This document shows positions 45,271 to 52,792 of a stretch of 64,000 nt of DNA, in pieces. A program made the translations under genes and the position numbers. Under the pieces are notes generated by a model. It made no database searches and was not told the DNA's origin. It was given only the letters and a program-made list of their open reading frames with translations. Origin of the DNA: Blastococcus saxobsidens DD2 (lineage in GTDB: Bacteria > Actinomycetota > Actinomycetes > Mycobacteriales > Geodermatophilaceae); assembly GCF_000284015.1 (NCBI RefSeq), contig NC_016943.1, positions 4,505,541 to 4,569,540 on the forward strand. The letters run 5' to 3'. The number at the start of each line of letters is the position of its first letter. Positions within the stretch are counted from its first letter, which is position 1.

Positions 45271-45538
45271 CCGGCGGAGCCTACTGCGGCGCTCGATTTC
45301 CCCTGTCCTGACCGCGCACGGCCGAAGACCCGGTATCCAGGTGGCAGCTCCTGCACCGTACGAGCCACAACCGGATCAGCCGGCGGCGGCGACCGCCCAC
45401 GGCTCCGGGCCCATGCACGACGCTGAGACCTACCGTCGTCACACGACTGCAACCCCTCGACCGGCCTCGTCTCCCTCGCTCCGGGCAAGCGCTCCACCAG
45501 CAGGACATCCTGGCCGAACGTCGAGAGAGGCCCCACTC

Positions 45539-45855
45539 ATGTTCCAGCGTCGACGCACTTCGACCGCCGCCCCCTACGCCGCCCTGCTGGGCGGACCCTG
45601 TTCCTGGCCGGATGCGGGGAGGAGACCGCGGTGCAGGAGGGCGGTCCTGCCGCTGTCGCGGTGATCCAGGACGAGCCCGTGACGGTCGAGGCCGAGGTCC
45701 AGGAGATCGTCGGACCGTTCGCCTTCACCGTCGGGGAGGACGACACGCTCATCCTCAGCGCCACCGAGCCCGCCGTCGACAAGGGCGACGACGTGCTGGT
45801 CACAGGCATCGTGCGGAGCTTCGTGGTCGCCGACGCCGTGGAGACGGTGCCGTGA
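45539..45855 (+). pseudogene. Lipoprotein gene with a frameshift in the signal peptide
   Basis: ATG at 45539, with GAGAGAGG 9 bp upstream, encodes MFQRRRTSTAAPYAALLGG. The lipobox LFLAGC, followed by GEETAVQEGG and a beta domain ending VVADAVETVP, lies in a different frame that has no start codon of its own. One base missing near 45591-45595 would restore a lipoprotein of about 105 residues. The beta domain (PVTVEAEVQEIVGPFAFTV) resembles that of the intact lipoprotein at 35204. It is a true frameshift or a sequencing indel. Confidence 0.6.
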
Positions 45856-45891
45856 TGCCGTGCACGGCCCGACGTCCGGCGGCGTCCTTGG

Positions 45892-46992
45892 TCAGCCGGC
45901 GATGCGGTTGAACTTCGGCGTGGCGCCCATGCCGTCCACGCTGGCGATCTTCACGACGTCGCCCGAGGTCGGGGCGTGCACCATCTGGCCGTTGCCGAGG
46001 TAGATCCCGATGTGGCTGACCGGGCTGTAGAAGGCGACCAGGTCGCCGGGGCGGGCCTCGGCGCGGGACACCTGCGTGCCCATCGAGGCCTGGTTGCGGC
46101 TGGCGCGCGGCAGGCTGATCCCTGCGGCGCGGTAGGCGTACTGCACCAGGCCCGAGCAGTCGAAGGACCCGGGGCCCGTCGCCGCCCACACGTACGGCTT
46201 GCCGCGCTGGGCCAGGGCCGTGTCGACGGCGACCTGCACCGCTCCGCTGCCGGCCACCACCGGGGCCGAGGGGTCGGGGGCCTGCCGCTCGCTGCGGCTC
46301 GCGCGCTCGGGCTCGGCCGGGGGCTCTGCGGCGGAGGATTCGGCGGCGGAGGGCTCCGCGGGGTGGTGCGCGGCCAGGACGGCCTGGCGCTCCGCGGCGC
46401 TGAGCCGTTCGAACTGCGCCCGGTAGTCGGCGATCTGCTGCTCGAGCTCGGCCTGCTGGCCGAGGGCGGTGTCATAGGTGGCCTGGGCCTGCGCGGCGGC
46501 CTGCTGGGCGGCCGCCTGGGCCTGCGCGGCGGCGACGTTCGCCTGGGCCGCCTGCTGGAGGACGCCGTTCTGGTGCCCGGCGATCGTCTCGAGGATCGCC
46601 ACCCGGTTGACGAACTCGTCGGCGGACTCACTGGTCAGCAGGGCCTGGAAGGAGCCGAGGCCCTCGCCGGTGAAGGCGCTCCGCGCGATGCCGCGGACCG
46701 ACTGCTGCGCCTGCGCCAGGGTCGCCGTGGCCTTCTCCAGCTCGGCGGCGGCGCCCGCCGCGGCCGCCTGCTGCGCCGCGAGGGTGTCCTGGGCCTCGTT
46801 GAACTGCTCGGTGACGATTTCGAGCTGGTGGCCGCGCTCGGCGACCAGCCGGGCCGCCTCGGCGGAGGTGCCCGGCGAGCCGGGCGCCGCGGAGACGGGC
46901 ACCGTGCCGAGCAGGATGCCGATGGTGCCGACGAGAGCCACACCGGCCCGCCGGACGGTGCGGCGGGCGGTGGTGCGCAGGGGGGTCGCCAT
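45892..46992 (-). CDS. NlpC/P60 peptidoglycan endopeptidase, RipA-like
   Basis: This 366-residue protein has a signal peptide ending near VSAAPG, a long Ala/Gln-rich coiled coil (about residues 40-215), a Ser/Glu/Pro-rich linker and a C-terminal NlpC/P60 domain. The catalytic Cys is in SFDCSGLVQYAYRAAG and the His in SHIGIYLGNG. It should cut the stem peptide of the cell wall, with the coiled coil controlling activity as in RipA-like enzymes. The ATG at 46992 leaves a 127-nt leader that folds well; an in-frame ATG at 47094 would add 34 basic residues. A promoter with two GTCACG repeats lies upstream. Confidence 0.9.
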   Translation of the reverse strand: MATPLRTTARRTVRRAGVALVGTIGILLGTVPVSAAPGSPGTSAEAARLVAERGHQLEIVTEQFNEAQDTLAAQQAAAAGAAAELEKATATLAQAQQSVRGIARSAFTGEGLGSFQALLTSESADEFVNRVAILETIAGHQNGVLQQAAQANVAAAQAQAAAQQAAAQAQATYDTALGQQAELEQQIADYRAQFERLSAAERQAVLAAHHPAEPSAAESSAAEPPAEPERASRSERQAPDPSAPVVAGSGAVQVAVDTALAQRGKPYVWAATGPGSFDCSGLVQYAYRAAGISLPRASRNQASMGTQVSRAEARPGDLVAFYSPVSHIGIYLGNGQMVHAPTSGDVVKIASVDGMGATPKFNRIAG

Positions 46993-47119
46993 GGTGCGGC
47001 GGCTCTCCGATCTCTTCCACGAGCCGGCCCGTCGCCCGCTGACCGCAACCTGTGCGGGGAGACCGGCTCGACGGCGCCCACGGGTGTCACTCATTCAGTG
47101 ACTGAACGCCCCGGCGGGC
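46993..47119 (-). ncRNA. Candidate structured 5' leader of the NlpC/P60 gene
   Basis: From the predicted start near 47119 to the ATG at 46992 the leader is about 127 nt. It contains a small stem GTCACT/AGTGAC, then an 8-bp perfect long-range stem CGAGCCGG (47063-47070) with CCGGCTCG (47020-47027) that encloses the hairpin CCGCA/TGCGG. Cell-wall hydrolase genes in actinobacteria often carry cyclic di-AMP riboswitches here, but I do not see that consensus clearly. Structured RNA is an inference. Confidence 0.35.
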
Positions 47120-47125
47120 ATACTC

Positions 47126-47155
47126 ACCGTAAGCGTCGTGACCCGGCCGTGACAA
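47126..47155 (-). promoter_or_regulatory. Promoter of the NlpC/P60 gene with MtrA-like direct repeats
   Basis: On the minus strand, TTGTCA (47150-47155) and TACGGT (47126-47131) are 18 bp apart. Two GTCACG repeats (47148-47153 and 47137-47142) are spaced exactly 11 bp apart, overlapping the -35 and filling the spacer. Repeats of this kind and spacing are the known binding pattern of MtrA, which controls wall hydrolase genes in mycobacteria. Confidence 0.5.
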
Positions 47156-47402
47156 TGCCCCGAACAACATTCGTGTCATTTCGCCTGCGCGCCTCGTCCC
47201 GATGCGCCCGCCCGCGGTCCCCGGCTCGGTCAGGGCACCACCCACTCGCCGTGACACCCTGGGCAGCAATGCCGTCCCACCGGTTTCGCCGACGGACCGG
47301 GGGACACGTACGGGGGCATGGACCTGCGCGAACCCGTGGTGCCGCACGACGCCGGCTGCCGGGCGCCCGGCGCCGGCGACGACGCCGAGTGACCGGGCCC
47401 AG

Positions 47403-48344
47403 GTGAGCCGGGCGGTCCGGCCGGGGGCCGATGAGGGGTCCTGGGACGACGCCGGCCCTGACGGCGGCCGCGGGCTCCGGGCCGCGCTCCGCGGCGTCGT
47501 CCCCGGCGTCCGCGCCCGGCTCGTGGGCCGCGACCTGGCCCTGATCGCGGCCGGGCTCACCTTCTACGCCGGCATCGCCGTCGTACCCCTGCTGGTCCTG
47601 GCCTTCGGGCTGACCGCCTGGCTCACCTCCGCCGAGCGGGTGCAGCAGCTCGGCACCCGGCTGGCCGAGCTGCTACCGGACGAGCTCGGCGCACCCGACG
47701 CGGTGGCGCGGCTGGTGGACGCCGGAGCCGAGCTGGACCTCGTGGGAGCGCTGCTGGCCCTGCTGCCCATGTCGCTCTACGGCGAAGGCCTCCGGCGGGC
47801 CCTGCTGCGCTTCAGCTCCCGGCACGAGGGCATGACCGGCTGGCGCGGACGGCTCGCCGCCGTGCCGCTGCTCCTGCTCACCCCGGTCCTGCTGTACCCC
47901 CTGCTGCTCGCCGCGTCCCTCATGGCCGACCTCGCCGCCCGCGGCGGGTTCGCGGCCACGACGGGCCAGGTGGCGCTGGGCTACTACGCGGTCCTGGCCG
48001 CGCTCACCGTGCCGCTGGCCTGGGGCTTCCGGGTCGTGGGCGGCAGCCGGGTGCGCTGGCCGGCCCTGACGGCGGGCGCGCTCTTCACCGCTGCCTGCCT
48101 GTCGGGGTTCCTGCAGGGGTTCGTGCTCTTCCTGGCGCTGCCCCTCGACCTCGGCGCACCGTTCGGCGGGCTCGACGTCGTCGGCGGGGTGGTGGCGCTG
48201 GGCCTGTGGCTGTTCGCGCTGCACCTCGTCGTGCTGTGCGGCTGGCTGGCCACCCAGTCCCTGGACCAGGAGCTTGCCCGCGGCTCAGCGCGGGGGCAGG
48301 CGGTCGGCCAGCCGCCGGTCGACCCAGGCCTGGACCTCGGCTAG
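47403..48344 (+). CDS. YihY/BrkB-family membrane protein
   Basis: This 313-residue protein has about six membrane helices and the family motif DLALIAAGLTFYAGIAVVPL, with SLYGEGLRRALLRFS and a late GFLQGFVLFLALPLDLGAPF. The family is often labelled ribonuclease BN in error; its real function is unknown. The GTG at 47403 has only a weak ribosome site. Its last 60 bp overlap the penicillin-binding protein gene on the other strand. A 24-codon frame just upstream (47318-47392) is too short to judge. Confidence 0.82.
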   Translation: MSRAVRPGADEGSWDDAGPDGGRGLRAALRGVVPGVRARLVGRDLALIAAGLTFYAGIAVVPLLVLAFGLTAWLTSAERVQQLGTRLAELLPDELGAPDAVARLVDAGAELDLVGALLALLPMSLYGEGLRRALLRFSSRHEGMTGWRGRLAAVPLLLLTPVLLYPLLLAASLMADLAARGGFAATTGQVALGYYAVLAALTVPLAWGFRVVGGSRVRWPALTAGALFTAACLSGFLQGFVLFLALPLDLGAPFGGLDVVGGVVALGLWLFALHLVVLCGWLATQSLDQELARGSARGQAVGQPPVDPGLDLG

Positions 48345-50744
48345 GTCGGGGGACTCCGGCGGCGGGGGGCCGTCCGCGACGGGCCCCGGCGGGGTGGGCG
48401 GTGGTGGCGGGCCCGCCGGCGGCACGACCGGGGGTGGTGGCGGCGGTGGCGGCGGTGGCGGCGGCGGTGGTGGCGGCGGTGGCGGTGGCGGCGGCGGTGG
48501 TGGCGGCGGTGGCGGTGGCGGTGGCGGCACGTACCGGGAGCCGTTGCTGACCAGGACGGAGACCACCTGACCAGGGACGGCGCGCCCCCCCGCCGGCGGG
48601 CTGGTGCCCAGAAGCTCCCCCGCCGGCAGGGCGCTGTCCACCCGGACGACCCAGTCGACGAAACCGGCCCGGCTCAGCACGTCCTGGCAGTGGGCCGGCT
48701 CCGAGCAGCGCGGCACCGGGATCGTGTTGCCCCGGACCACGGCCGGATCGGCGGGCGGGAAGTCGCTGCTCCCCCGCGCGGTCAGGATCGGCGCCATCGC
48801 GTCGTGCCAGATCGTCGCGCCCTTGTCACCGCCGAAGCCGCCGACGTCCTCGGCCACCTTGGGGTCGAACACCATCACGCTCGCGGCGACCTCGGGGGTG
48901 TAGCCGACGAACGCGACCGAGACGTTCCCCTGCGTGGTTCCCGTCTTGCCGGCGATCTGGTGCCCGGGCACGTACGCACGCCGGCCGGTCTGGCCGGCGT
49001 ACCCGGGCTCGACGTCCTTGCGGAGCATCTGGTTCAGCGTGTTGGCCACCCCGGCCGGGATCGCCTCGGGCGTGCACCGGTCGCCGTCCACGAGCGGCGC
49101 TCCGTCGTCGCCGACGACCGGGTCGCCGTGCCGGTCGAGCAACCCGGTCACGGGGACGACGTCGCACCGGGTGCCACCGGCGGCCAGCGTCGAGTAGGCG
49201 CTGGCCAGCCCGAGCGGGCTGGTCGCCTCGGGACCGAACGCGAACGAGCCGTTGTTCTCGTCGATGGTCCGCTGGGCGAGCCCGGCCGGCCCGTGCGCGT
49301 ACAGCCCCATGCGCTCGGCCATGCGCACCGGTTCGGCCACGCTGCCCAGGGCGTCCTCGAGCGCGAGGAAGTAGGTGTTGGAGGACTGGTACAGGGCCGT
49401 CGTCAGGTCGAGGGTGTCGCGGTAGCTCCCGGAGTTGCGCACCGGGTACGGCCCGCCGTCCTTCTCGTACACGCGGGAGTAGTACGGGCTGGGCGCGGTC
49501 AGGGTGTACTCGGTGGAGTAGCCCCGGGCCAGCGCGGCCGCGGCGACGAACACCTTGTACGTGGACCCGGCGCCGCGGCTCGGCTCGGCGTTGAGGTTGA
49601 CCGACTCCTGCCTCGGGTCGGTCTCGTCGTGGCCGAAGATCCGGTTGGCGCTCATCGCCAGCAGGTGACCCGTCCCCGGCTCCACCGCGGTGAAGGTCGC
49701 CGCCCGGGAGCTCTCCAGCGGCTCGGTGGCGACCACCGCGGCGTCCCCGGCGCGCTGCAGCTCCGGGTCCAGCGTCGTCTGGATGACGTAGCCGCCGACG
49801 TCCAGGTCCTCCTGCGTGAGGCCGAGGTCCTGGAGGAGGTATCCCTGCACGAAGTCGCAGACGTAGGCCCCCACGGTCGCCTCCGCGCACCCGCGGGGCG
49901 GTGCCGGGGCGGGCGACAGCCCGAGGGGGGCGGCCGACACCTCGCCCTGCTGCTCCGGGGTGATGTAGCCCTGGTCGGCCATCCGGGCCAGCACCTGGTT
50001 GCGGCGCACCGTCGCGCCCTCGGGGTCGCTGAACGGGTCGTGATCCAGCGGGCTCTGCACCAGGCCGGCGAGCAGCGCGGCCTGCGGCAGGGTCAGCGCG
50101 GCGGCGTCCACGCCGAAGAAGGCCTGCGCGGCCGACTGGACGCCGTAGGCGTTCCGCCCGAAGTAGACGATGTTGAGGTAGCGGGTGAGCAGCTCGTCCT
50201 TGGTGTAGGCGTCCTCGAACGCCAGCGCCAGCCGTGCCTCCCGGAGCTTGCGGCCGAACGTCTTCTCGGTGGCCGCATCGCGTTCGGCCTCGGTCCGGGC
50301 GGCCTGCAGCAGGGTCTGCTTGACCAACTGCTGGGTGAGGGTGGACCCACCCTCCTCCACCTCCCCCGCGGCGATGTTCGTGAGGAGTGCGCGCACGGTG
50401 CCCTGCACGTCGAGTCCGCCGTGCTCGTGGAAACGGGCGTCCTCGACCGCGATCAGCGCCTGGCGCATCACCTCGGCGATCTGGTCGGACCGGACCGGGG
50501 CACGGTTCTCCCGGTAGAAGGAGGTGATGACCTCGCCGTTCGCGGCGAGCATGACCGTGTTGCGGGGCGGCACGTCGACGGAGAACTCGCGCGGCGGATC
50601 ACCGAGCAGGGCCGAGGACTGCCGGGCGGCCAGGGCCGGGCCACCCACCCAGGGCAGCAGCAATCCGGCCAGCACCGCGCCGGCCAGCAGGACCGCGCCG
50701 GTCAGTCGGAGCAGCGTTCGGCCCGTGCCCGTGCGCGACTCCAT
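48285..50744 (-). CDS. Class A penicillin-binding protein (transglycosylase/transpeptidase)
   Basis: This 819-residue protein has one N-terminal membrane helix, a GT51 transglycosylase domain (ALIAVEDARFHEHGG, EEGGSTLTQQLVKQ) and a transpeptidase domain with SxxK (GAGSTYKVF), SxN (YQSSNTYF) and KTG (AGKTGTTQG). A PASTA-like domain follows near residues 680-745 (CQDVLSRAGFVDWVV; PGQVVSVLVSNG). Then comes an uninterrupted run of 33 prolines and a short helical tail. It makes and crosslinks peptidoglycan on the outer membrane face. The ATG at 50744 has GGAGG close upstream. The proline run is unusually long. Confidence 0.93.
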   Translation of the reverse strand: MESRTGTGRTLLRLTGAVLLAGAVLAGLLLPWVGGPALAARQSSALLGDPPREFSVDVPPRNTVMLAANGEVITSFYRENRAPVRSDQIAEVMRQALIAVEDARFHEHGGLDVQGTVRALLTNIAAGEVEEGGSTLTQQLVKQTLLQAARTEAERDAATEKTFGRKLREARLALAFEDAYTKDELLTRYLNIVYFGRNAYGVQSAAQAFFGVDAAALTLPQAALLAGLVQSPLDHDPFSDPEGATVRRNQVLARMADQGYITPEQQGEVSAAPLGLSPAPAPPRGCAEATVGAYVCDFVQGYLLQDLGLTQEDLDVGGYVIQTTLDPELQRAGDAAVVATEPLESSRAATFTAVEPGTGHLLAMSANRIFGHDETDPRQESVNLNAEPSRGAGSTYKVFVAAAALARGYSTEYTLTAPSPYYSRVYEKDGGPYPVRNSGSYRDTLDLTTALYQSSNTYFLALEDALGSVAEPVRMAERMGLYAHGPAGLAQRTIDENNGSFAFGPEATSPLGLASAYSTLAAGGTRCDVVPVTGLLDRHGDPVVGDDGAPLVDGDRCTPEAIPAGVANTLNQMLRKDVEPGYAGQTGRRAYVPGHQIAGKTGTTQGNVSVAFVGYTPEVAASVMVFDPKVAEDVGGFGGDKGATIWHDAMAPILTARGSSDFPPADPAVVRGNTIPVPRCSEPAHCQDVLSRAGFVDWVVRVDSALPAGELLGTSPPAGGRAVPGQVVSVLVSNGSRYVPPPPPPPPPPPPPPPPPPPPPPPPPPPPPPPPPVVPPAGPPPPPTPPGPVADGPPPPESPDLAEVQAWVDRRLADRLPPR
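48429..48527 (-). repeat. Trinucleotide repeat encoding 33 prolines
   Basis: Thirty-three consecutive proline codons, a GGY repeat on the plus strand, lie near the 3' end of the penicillin-binding protein gene. Codons ending in C, A or G are mixed, so the run is not a pure microsatellite. Confidence 0.95.
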
Positions 50745-50974
50745 GACCCTCCTACCGCTCCGAGCGGCCAGCTCAGCAGGAATGATCACGCGCCACAAGC
50801 ATCCTCGCGGCGAGGGCACAACCGGAACCGTCCCGTCCGCCTCCCGGGACCCGCCCGTCCCACCCGCTACCCGCCGTCCCGGAGGAGCGGTGCCGGGAGG
50901 TCCCCGCGGTGCAGCACGACGAGGCGGCCGTCCAGCGCGCGGTGCGCGCCGACCGGCCGCGGTTGGATGGGCCC

Positions 50975-51985
50975 ATGTCTGAATCGATGCTGGCCGGCCG
51001 GCTGAACGTCCGCACCCGCGAGTTCACGGTGAAGGAGGTCCCGAAGCCGACCCCCGGCCCCGGTGAGGTGCTGATCAAGGTGGCCGCCGCCGGCATCTGC
51101 CTGTCCGACGTGCACCTCATCGAGGGCGAGCTGTCGCCGCTGTTCCTGTCCGGCGACGAGGTGACGCTCGGGCACGAGGTGGCGGGTACGGTCGCGGCCC
51201 TCGGCGCCGGTGTCGAGGAGTGGAGCGAGGGCCGGCGGGTGCTGCTGCAGGCCGGCGAGGAGAAAGCCGGCTGGGTGCACACCCGCGGCGTCGACTACGA
51301 CGGCGGCTGGGCGGAGTACGCGCTGGCGACCGCCGGCACCGTCGTCCCCATCCCCGACGAGCTGCCGTTCGAGCAGGCCTGCATCGTCCCCGACGCCGTC
51401 TCGACGCCCTGGGCCTCGATCGTGCGGACGGCACAGGTGCGACCCGCGCAGCCCGTGGGCGTCTGGGGCATCGGTGGGCTCGGTGCGCATGCGGTGCAGC
51501 TGCTGCGGCTGGCCGGGGCTGCGCCGATCATCGCCGTCGACCCGGTCCCCGCGGCCCGGCAGCGGGCGCTGGAGTTCGGCGCCGACCTGGCGCTGGACCC
51601 GGCCGACGACATCGCCACCCGGGTCCGCGAGCTCACCGGTGGGGCGGGCCTGGCGTTCGCCTTCGACTTCGCCGGTGTGGCGGCCGTGCGGGAGCAGGCG
51701 GTCCGCTGCCTGGAGCGCGACGGCGCGCTCGTGCTCGTCGGGCTGACCGACCAGCCGCTCAGCATCCGGAACGGCACACAGTTCAGCTACTTCGGGCAGC
51801 GGATCCTCGGCCACTACGGCTCCGAGCCCGGCCACGTCGAGGAGCTCGTCGCCCTGGTGCGGCACCACCGGCTCGACCTGTCCCGGTCCATCTCCGGCAC
51901 GCTCCCCCTCACCGAGGCGGCCGACGGGGTGCAGCGGCTGGCGAACAAGGAGGGCAGCCCCATCCGCCTGGTGATCACGCCGTAG
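50975..51985 (+). CDS. Zinc-type alcohol dehydrogenase (MDR family)
   Basis: This 336-residue protein has the GroES-like domain with the catalytic zinc ligands Cys in AAGICLSDVH and GHE in LGHEVAGTV, then a Rossmann domain with VWGIGGLGAHAVQLL. The four cysteines of the structural zinc lobe are absent; that region reads QAGEEKAGWVHTRGVDYDGG. It oxidises an alcohol or reduces an aldehyde with NAD(P). TTGGAT lies 6 bp before the ATG. No pathway neighbour explains the substrate. The 131 bp after it hold nothing clear. Confidence 0.87.
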   Translation: MSESMLAGRLNVRTREFTVKEVPKPTPGPGEVLIKVAAAGICLSDVHLIEGELSPLFLSGDEVTLGHEVAGTVAALGAGVEEWSEGRRVLLQAGEEKAGWVHTRGVDYDGGWAEYALATAGTVVPIPDELPFEQACIVPDAVSTPWASIVRTAQVRPAQPVGVWGIGGLGAHAVQLLRLAGAAPIIAVDPVPAARQRALEFGADLALDPADDIATRVRELTGGAGLAFAFDFAGVAAVREQAVRCLERDGALVLVGLTDQPLSIRNGTQFSYFGQRILGHYGSEPGHVEELVALVRHHRLDLSRSISGTLPLTEAADGVQRLANKEGSPIRLVITP

Positions 51986-52116
51986 GGGCGACACCGCGGG
52001 TGGCAGCTCGCCATCCTCACCCTGCGGTCGCCGTCCTCGCGTTGCAGAGTGAGGGCGGCGGCCGTACGGCGAGGCTCGCCGAGACGACCACGGCGCCGAC
52101 GATCCCTGGCGCGGCG

Positions 52117-52785
52117 CTAGGCGGGGCGGTCGCCCGGTTCGACGATGGTGACGGCGACGGCGCGGAACTGCTTGGGGGTCTCCAGCAGCACCGCCTTGGT
52201 CGGCTCCCCCACGTCGACGGCGTCGTCCCGCCGGAGGGCGGCCAGCGGGCGCAGCCGCGGGTCGGCCAGGACGTCGTCGACCAGGCCGCGGTCGCCGCCG
52301 GTGAACAGCGCCGCGAGCCCCTCGGCGTGTGGCAGCAGCACCCGGGCGGCGGTCTCCACGGCGTGGCCGACCACGGCGTCGGTCTGGTTGGCCCGACGGC
52401 GGGCGAACCGCTGCTGCGACCAGCCGCCGGCGGCCGTCCGGCCCTGCACCTGCCGGGCGTCGACCTTGGACACGACCAGCTGGTCGCCGTCGAAGACGCC
52501 GACGGCCCACCGGCCGCGCCGCACGAGCAGCACGGCGGCCCGCCGGTCCCGCTGCGCGGCCGCGGTGAAGCCGGCCAGCAGCGGCGGTTCGGGCGTCCAG
52601 CCGAACGGGGCCCGCAGCGTGACGGCGGTGGTGTCCGCGCAGGCGATGCGCAGCCCGTCGTCGGCCGGCGTCACTTCGGTGAAGGCGCCGTGCCGGCTGG
52701 CGACGCCGTCCAGCCAGCGGCCCAGCCGCTCGGGGCTCACCCCGAGCTGCCGGCCACCGCCGGGCGCCGGTCGTGGCCGGGTCAC
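52117..52785 (-). CDS. acVLRF1-family peptidyl-tRNA hydrolase (Vms1-like release factor)
   Basis: This 222-residue protein contains GVFDGDQLVVSKVDARQVQG followed by RTAAGGWSQQRFARRRANQ, the conserved core of the actinobacterial Vms1-like release factor family. Gln124 of the WSQQ motif matches the catalytic Gln that releases nascent chains from tRNA in this eRF1-like fold. The TGGDR motif near the C-terminus is also conserved. It should act on stalled 50S ribosome complexes in ribosome quality control. It starts 7 bp after the MFS gene stop, so the two share a transcript. Confidence 0.85.
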   Translation of the reverse strand: MTRPRPAPGGGRQLGVSPERLGRWLDGVASRHGAFTEVTPADDGLRIACADTTAVTLRAPFGWTPEPPLLAGFTAAAQRDRRAAVLLVRRGRWAVGVFDGDQLVVSKVDARQVQGRTAAGGWSQQRFARRRANQTDAVVGHAVETAARVLLPHAEGLAALFTGGDRGLVDDVLADPRLRPLAALRRDDAVDVGEPTKAVLLETPKQFRAVAVTIVEPGDRPA

Positions 52786-52792
52786 CGCCGGG

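Noticed and set aside
46993-47119. Cyclic di-AMP (ydaO) riboswitch call for the NlpC/P60 leader
   Set aside because: The position fits, but the conserved core sequence is not visible, so I list only a structured leader.
47318-47392. 24-codon frame before the BrkB-like gene
   Set aside because: It has no ribosome site, no TANNNT box at the right distance and no recognisable sequence.
48429-48527. Short-period repeat that could suggest a CRISPR array
   Set aside because: The period is three bases, it lies in frame in a penicillin-binding protein and there are no spacers.
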